Assembly (NCBI RefSeq): GCF_963678635.1
Contig: NC_087064.1
Span: 18,464,509 to 18,528,508, forward strand
Direction: 5' to 3'
Source: Symsagittifera roscoffensis
Taxonomy: Eukaryota; Xenacoelomorpha; Acoela; Convolutidae
DNA length: 64,000 nucleotides
Shown here: piece after piece, positions 57,691-64,000 of the stretch
Numbering within the stretch: position 1 is the first letter of the stretch
How the letters are laid out: each line of letters begins with the position of its first letter
Made by a program: the position numbers and the translations under genes
The notes under the pieces: model-generated
What the model was told of the DNA's origin: nothing
The model's input: only the letters and a program-made list of their open reading frames with translations
The model's database searches: none

Positions 57691-58731
57691 ATCTTGTTTT
57701 TAATAAGAACAGAATGGACGTGATTGTTGGGGTCCTAAAATTTAAAAAGACAAAAGAAAGGTAAATAGTGAAAGGTCTTAGGTTATCAAGAGCCAGGCCA
57801 GAAACCATGTATGCACTGGTAACTTGCCTTTGAATAAAAATTGAAACAAAAGTCCATAGTAAAACAAAACATGTCTAAACCCGTATATTTGCGACACTAA
57901 GTCTAATTGAAAACAGAGTTCGACACTTATTTGTTTGGATTGAAATCCAAACTATTTTTTGGAAATGTGGTTCCTTGAGGGTTTTAGGAGTCTAGCTCGG
58001 GCAATCTGAAGGCAGATAGGTAACGCAGGACTCGGTGGGTGCAATAAATGACCACTTGAGAAAAATACTGCTATCAAAATTTGTCGGTTTTGTGCAACGC
58101 TGAACAGGGAAAAAAATTTTTTTAGAAACAAAACGACAATTGACTAAAGTACAAAACACATGTATTTTCTTAGAAAATATTTTCACCTATGTTCATTTTT
58201 GGCTTTAAATCCTCAATAATTGTTATTGAGTGGGTAGTGATTACACTACTTTTTCGATATATTGATATCATCAGTCTGTGCTAGCTTCATATCTTATAAC
58301 CAATAATCAATTTTTGTGAATAAATTGTATACACGCTGTACTGTGATAACTTCAAAGTATTCTTGGTCACTATTTAGGTGAAAAATCTGGGATTTATTAT
58401 GTTGTGTTATTTTTATCGGTAGTGAAACAATAATAAGCTGAGCAAACGGTTTAAGTGTATAGGCAGTAGGAAGTGATAAATCGAAATAGAGTCTAGAAAA
58501 GTCAAGGATACCTAAACTAAGTAATAGCTCTCAAAAATTCATGCAACAGAATCAGAGAAAATCAATGATTGACCCTTTTGTGGAAAGGAATGCACGGATC
58601 CGGTCCACCAAAATGGAGAAAATTTCAGGCGTAATGGTTGAAACAAGGAGTCAAAAGTCCTCCGAAGGCCAAAAGGCAATGTTAGAGGTAGAGATTCATC
58701 CGCACCTCCATAGATGAGAATCGGGCGGGAC
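57691..58731 (+). repeat. Leader plus gag-like start, truncated copy
   Basis: About 1 kb matching 61526-62572. It ends in a short frame at 58541-58717 (MQQNQRKSMIDPFVERNAR) equivalent to the start of the gag-like frame at 62378. At 58731/58732 it is cut and joined to the middle of an array unit (GGGCGGGAC|GATAAGCTAA). No TG...CA termini or primer-binding site could be fixed, so calling it an LTR would be premature. Confidence 0.75.
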
Positions 58732-61039
58732 GATAAGCTAAAGTTGGGTGACAAAGGCTTAAATGTGTATCGGATGCGAGGAAGACCATTCCAACAATCG
58801 TAACAAAGCGAATCCCGAGAACCAGGAAGGGTGTTGGAACGACCTGACCAGCCTTCCGGAAAGAGACAAGACAGCTCTTCGTACGGATTCAAGACTCTGG
58901 AAGGGTCTCGGGAGAGAACTGCAACTCTCTGTTTTAACATCTTTTAGCTTCCCGGAATGTCTTGAGTTGAACCTAACTAATAACAAATTAATTTTCAGAT
59001 AATGAGAAGCTAGGAGTTGAGGGAAAGGGTTGACCCATCTCCATTGCGACTGATGCTTTCTATCTACTGAAAAAAAAAACGATAAAATTATAGTAAATAA
59101 CTAGTAGTCCTGTTTTAAAGAGTGACCTCGTGGTCTGGGGATACTGAGAACCAACCATCAGCTCACTATCTCAGCATGTAATTAGGTTAATTAGAGCGTT
59201 CTGATCGAAGCCGGAAACATAACGTTTTCTTTGTCGACCCCATGTTATAAGAACTATCAAAAGAACTGGCTTTGGCAGAGACGGTTAAAAGCATGTAGAG
59301 CTGTGTTTAGACGCTAGCCAATTGTTTTACAACCTAGCTTTATTTTACGTCGATATGTACTTCCGGGCGAATGTTATATAGATGTTTTTATGGCGCTCCT
59401 GGTGTTATTTTTTTTTAAGATCATGACCGGCACAATCGTTAACGACCACTCCGTGCCGAGCAGATGCTCTAAATAAGGCCCATAGCACGGGGACGGAAGT
59501 GTAATTCGCAATGCGGTAGGCTTCCGCAATCCCGGATCTGGCTTTTTAATCTAGTTAAGACCGAAAATTCACGTACCAGGAAGGATGGGTAGATTCGCGG
59601 TCCCGTCGTTCCCTGAGTGGTATATGGTCAAAAACTTTAAAAAAATATGCAAGAAACCAAACAAAAAGTAGTATAGTACCTAAGAAAAAACAAAAAACAT
59701 AAAAAATAATCGAAAAAAAACCATAACAGTTAAAAAAATATATAAAATCAGTAGAAAATATCCCCACAGACGAGTAGTGATCCGACCCTCCCGTTTGTTG
59801 TTGTTAGATATATTGTTGTTACAGGCATTTCTATCAAACACGATCGTTACGATTGAAATTGTGACCCGTTTCTGTTGCTTGTACTGTAGGGTTGTTTGAG
59901 TATTTAAGCACGTTAATTGGAACTTCCGCAAAGATTGGAACTTCCGCAATCCCGGATCTGGCTTTTTAATCTAGTTAAGACCGAAAATTCACGTACCAGG
60001 AAGGATGGGTGGATTCGCGGTCCCGTCGCTCCCTGAGTGGTATATGACCAGAAACTTAAAAAGATATGCAAGAAACCAAACAAAAAGTAGAATAGTACCT
60101 AAGAAAAAACAAAAAACATAAAAAATAATCGAAAAAAAACCAAAACAGTTTAAAAAAAATATATAAAATCAGTAGAAATTATCCCCACAGACGAGTAGTG
60201 ATCCGACCCTCCCGTTTGTTGTTGTTAGATATATTGTTGTTACAGGCATTTCTATCAAACACGATCGTTACGATTGAAATTGTGACCCGTATCTGGTGCT
60301 TGTACTGTAGGGTTGTTTGAGTATTTAAGCACGTTAATGCTAATTTGCGCTCAATCCGGAAGAGTCTTGGGAAGTGAGCGGAAAACTGATCCGGCAAGCA
60401 GTGCAAGGAGTAGCAGGAAGGGTCTCCAGGACAACAAAAATCGACTGTTGGGTATCATTAGCAAGTTTTGTGTCCATTTTGGTACAGAAGTTAAGATATC
60501 AATCTGTGGGGTGCTCGGCAGTGACTGCACTGAAGTGACCCTCCACAAGTTGCGAATTCCCGAGTTAAGCACCTTAATTCGGATATTGAACAAAACTGGA
60601 GGGGTATAATATTACTACTGTTACTATTTTTTGAGCCTATATTATTACTCCTATACCGTTTTTCAGTTTTAAAAAAAACACAGTAAGCAGACCGGTTTTT
60701 AGGGTCAAAATAGTGATATTTTCATCCCCCCACAAATCGCGGTTTTTGAGATATCGATATTTTTTGAAACAGAAAAAGCACTAATTTGGTGAGTTACATC
60801 GTAACTGTACTAGTATAGTTAGTGGAACCAGTTAACTTTAGTTCGGAAGTGGTTGGAACTAATTGGGAACCAAAAACTGAATTTTCTTGATTTTTGAAAG
60901 AACGAAACGCTACAAAATAAGAAAAGTTTTTGAAATTTTTGCGTATGGGCAATAAAAACTGATGTTCGGACAACTTCACTAGTGAATCGACAGGTTTTAA
61001 AAACCGTTTGCCAATAACCTTCCGGGTCCCAGTGAAATC
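58732..61039 (+). repeat. Array unit, copy 3, 5'-shortened
   Basis: Corresponds to about 54638-56726 of copy 2. It contains an extra internal duplication of 420 bp (59521-59940 and 59941-60360) and is more diverged from copies 1 and 2 than they are from each other. Confidence 0.88.
59521..60360. repeat. 420-bp tandem duplication inside array copy 3
   Basis: CTTCCGCAATCCCGGATCTG starts both halves, at 59521 and 59941. The join carries repeated GGAACTTCCGCAA, suggesting recombination at a short direct repeat. Confidence 0.9.
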
Positions 61040-61296
61040 GAACTTAACGTGTTTGATTTAGTGGATTCGTCAAACCGGAGGGTCCAAACAGCATTTTTTT
61101 TTCACCTGGAACATTGTAGATTGAAGTTATTGCATCGAACTAGAAAATTATAAGCCTTCTGAGATCGGATCAATAGTTTTTAGGTCAACAAGATAAGAAT
61201 TGCGAAAACAGTTAGGCGGAAATATAAGTGAGAAAATTTTTGTACTTTAGTTTGGTTAATAACTTGGTTAACGTTTTGGTTAATAACTTTGAAACT

Positions 61297-61525
61297 ATTT
61301 TTGTCAATCCGGAAGGGTCCCATTTTTGTCAATCCGTAAGGGTCCTATTTTTGTCAATCCGGAAGCGTCCTATTTTTGTTAATCCGGAAGGGTCCTAATT
61401 TTGCCAATCCGGAAGTGTCCCAATTTTGCCAATCCGGAAGGGTTCCAATTTTCCCAATCCGGAAGGGTCCTATTCTTGCCAATCCTGAAGGCTGCCAATT
61501 TTGTCAATCCGGAAGGGTACCGGAA
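61297..61525. repeat. 25-bp minisatellite, second array
   Basis: About nine monomers of the same 25-bp family as 56966-57690, equal to roughly one higher-order unit, in the same position relative to the flanking blocks. The difference in copy number shows that the higher-order expansion occurred after the two leaders separated, or that this copy contracted. Confidence 0.95.
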
Positions 61526-62377
61526 ATCTTATTTTTATTAAGAACAGATTGGACGTGATTGTTGGGGTCCTTAAATTTAAAAAGACAAAAGAAAGGTAAA
61601 TAGTGAAAGGTGTTAGGTTATCAGGAGCCAGGCTAGAAACCAGTGTATGCACTGGTAACTTGCCTTTTAATAAAAATTGAAAAAAAAGTCCATAATAAAA
61701 CAAAACATGTCTAAACCCGTATATTTGCGACACTAAGTCTAATTGAAAACAGAGTTCGACACTTATTTGTTTGGATTGAAATCCAAACTATTTTTTGGAA
61801 ATGTGGTTCCTTGAGGGTTTTAGTAGTCTAGCTCGGGAAATCCGAAGGCAGATAGGTAACGCAGGACTCGGTGGGTGCAATAAATGCCCACTTGAGAAAA
61901 TTACTGCCTTCAAAATTTGTCGGTTTTGTGCAGCGCTGAACAGGGAAAGCTATTTCTTTAGAAACAAAATCGACAATTGACTAAAGTACAAAACACATGT
62001 ATTTTCTTAGAAAATATTTTTACCTATCTTCATTTTTGGTTTTAAATCCTGAATAATTGTTATTGAATGGGTAGTGATTACACTACTTTTTAGATATATT
62101 GATATCATCAGTCTGTGCTAGCTTCATATCTTATAACCAATAATCAATGATTGTGAATAAATTGTATACACGCTGTACTGTGATAACTTAGAAGTATTCT
62201 TGGTCACTATTTAGTTGAAAAATCTGGGGTTTATTATGTTGTGTTATTTTTATCGGTAGTGAAACAATAATAAGCTGAGCAAACGATTTAAGTGTATAGG
62301 CAGTAGGAAGTGATAAATCGAAATTGAGTCTAGACAAGTCAAGGATACCTAAACTAAGTGATAGCTCTCAAAAATTC
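61526..62377 (+). repeat. Leader upstream of the gag-like frame
   Basis: Second copy of the leader at 57691-58540, starting GTACCGGAAATCTT. It includes TTTGGATTGAAATCCAAACT (an 8-bp inverted repeat) and GATATATTGATATCATCAG. It leads directly into the gag-like coding frame and is the likely 5' non-coding part of that element. Confidence 0.7.
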
Positions 62378-64000
62378 ATGCCACAGAATCAAAGAAAATC
62401 AATGATTGACCCCTTTGTGGAAAGGAACGCACGGATCCGGACCACCATTATGGAGAAAATTTCAGGCGTAACGGTTGAAACAAGGAGTCAAAAGTCCTCC
62501 GAAGGCCAAAAGGCAATGTTAGAGGTAGAGATCCATCCGGACTCTCCATAGATGAGAATCGGGTGGGACTTGAAACGGAAGGGAGTGGGAACCGAAGATT
62601 GGCAAGTGAATCTACTCCGGTAGAACAAGGCCAAGACCTTGCCCGATCGAGAAGAGATGTCGCAACTGTCTGACATCTCGACTGAAAACGTATTGACAAC
62701 AAGATCGCCCACTGCTAACACCATGATGCATGGCGTGACCGAGAAAACGGCAAAGTCCTCCTCGTTTTCGGAACGAGTGAAGAACTCTTTGGGGGACTTT
62801 TTCCCATTTACTATGGGAACGGGTACAGGTGATGAAGTAGAAACACATAAAGAAGAGGACGAACAAGATGACTTCGGATCTCAATTAAACCTCAACTACT
62901 CGACTCATGAAAATGGTGCACCCACCAACAAGGAAACTGGATCTTCGGACCAATTTGGCGTGGTCAGGAAAAAAAACAAGACCATAGATGCATCACAGCA
63001 GTCAAGAGAGTTTGTGATCATTACAAATTCGGAAGTGCAGTCTGGAGATAGCAGGGACACAGGGCCAACTAAACCAACAATGGAACCAGAAGCGGATTAT
63101 GAAGAAACATCGAGACAGAGAGGTAAGACTTGGATATCGACTAGCACTAAACTGCCTGGAACCAATAGGGTGACACCACCACTAGTGACGCCATGAGACG
63201 ACGGAAGGGCATCGATCGAAAAGGCCTTGACTAGAATAGTGGTCAGTATAGGAGAAAAGAACGAACAGATGACCCTAAGATTGAGTGAACTGGAGAGGTC
63301 AAACCAAGTCGAGAGAGAAAGCCTGCGGGAAAAGATCAACCGCAACAGACAAAAAGTCAGCAGAAGTGAAAAGCGCTTGAAGGAGAGAACACTTGGCCAA
63401 AAACTTGTCGCGAAGGACGAGGGAAGCTGAACAAAGAGAGATACGATTGAGAGACGACATGGAGAAGTTAAGAAGTCAGCAAGATCAGACTCTTGGAACT
63501 TTTGACACGAGAATCGACGCAATGATGGAGAGGCGCACTCAGGCTATAATGGATCGATAAGAAGGGCTCCTAGGAAACAGGAAAGAATCGAAGAGTAGGC
63601 AAGCAACCGCAGGAGAACCGAACAGGGAGCCCAGAGTGAACTTCAATGAACAAGCAAACAGAAGAAGGACATTTGGACCAACGAGATTTAGGGGCAGTTC
63701 ATCTAGCTATGCCACAGGGGATAATAGGCCGAGGGGCCTAAAAATCAGAGGAGGCTCAACTGGCAACGGACCGACCTCGTACGAGAGACCAATGCAGAAC
63801 GCAAACGCGACTGGGAGATGTGATTCCGCAAACTGGAGTCATGCGGATCAAGGAAGAAATCGTCCCAGTGACTCGAATAGGAGGGAAAATCCGGAGGGCA
63901 ATGACTCTCAAGCGGGGCATTCACGAGATGCAACGTCAATGGCTACAGCGTTTGAACCTCTGAACAGGTCCATTAAATTTTCCTGACGAGGTTATCCAGG
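62378..64000 (+). pseudogene. Gag-like coding region, broken, runs off the window
   Basis: From ATG 62378 (MPQNQRKSMIDPFVERNAR) one frame stays coding-like to about 63430, interrupted by TAG at 62549, TAG at 62621 and TGA at 63194. It then continues in another frame with a TAA at 63558 and a further break near 63977. Seen features are an acidic Ser/Thr-rich N-terminal part, a coiled coil at about 63230-63540 (RLSELERSNQVERESLREKI, then RTREAEQREIRLRDDMEKL), and an Arg/Gly/Asn-rich stretch (NRRRTFGPTRFRG). This arrangement resembles the N-terminal part of a retrotransposon Gag, but no capsid, zinc knuckle or protease is in view, so the superfamily is open. Confidence 0.5.

Noticed and set aside
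58225-58290. Hammerhead ribozyme: minus strand has CTGATGA, then CGAAA and a GTAGTG/CACTAC hairpin
   Set aside because: PLE-related elements often carry hammerheads, so I tested it. No UH cleavage site closes stem III, the CTGATGA-flanking stem I has no partner, and the GAAA is not kept in the second copy at about 62090. The resemblance is by chance.
57691-62377. Pair of LTRs flanking an element
   Set aside because: The two leader copies are direct repeats, but I could not find TG...CA ends, a primer-binding site or a polypurine tract, and the interval between them is array unit, not coding sequence.

Overview
This is a stretch of an AT-rich animal nuclear genome. Genes are split by introns with mostly GT-AG borders, introns reach several kb, non-coding sequence is dominated by dispersed repeats with tRNA-like cores, and all three host genes are metazoan families. 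Epsilon-tubulin implies an animal with centrioles or cilia, and a Vax-type homeobox gene implies a metazoan developmental gene set. I cannot place the species; an invertebrate is my best guess.

Layout. (1) 1-400: truncated LINE endonuclease fragment. (2) 1699-17553, minus: an eight-exon epsilon-tubulin gene encoding about 498 aa, carrying an almost perfect 4470-bp tandem duplication (7401-11870 and 11871-16340) that copies exon 4 and the 3' end of exon 3. (3) 17554-21609: repeats, including a 768-bp tandem duplication. (4) 21610-27476, minus: a four-exon NudE/NDE1-like gene of about 418 aa. (5) 27477-33715: non-coding, with tRNA-core elements and low-complexity DNA. (6) 33716-36420, plus: a three-exon Vax homeobox gene of 414 aa. 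(7) 36421-43400: non-coding, with a 733-bp long-TIR element between TA dinucleotides and two large tRNA-core elements. (8) 43475-45639, minus: a decayed Penelope-like element (PLE) whose reverse transcriptase carries a PHD-like zinc finger between palm motifs B and C, followed by a GIY-YIG endonuclease. (9) 45912-50660, plus: a CR1/L2/Jockey-type LINE with three ORFs and a (TTA)n tail; its borders are set by comparison with a related site lacking it at 53859-53871. (10) 50661-62575: a degenerate tandem array of about 2.85-kb units, PLE 5'-end fragments, a 25-bp minisatellite with 224-bp higher-order repeats, and two copies of a leader. (11) 62378-64000: a broken gag-like coding region running off the window.

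Epsilon-tubulin (centriole triplet microtubules) and NudE (dynein/LIS1 at the centrosome) both act at the centrosome, but nothing in the sequence shows co-regulation. The right-hand 20 kb is a nested mobile-element cluster. Its most unusual items are the zinc finger embedded in the PLE reverse transcriptase and the additional ORF upstream of the LINE ORF1.
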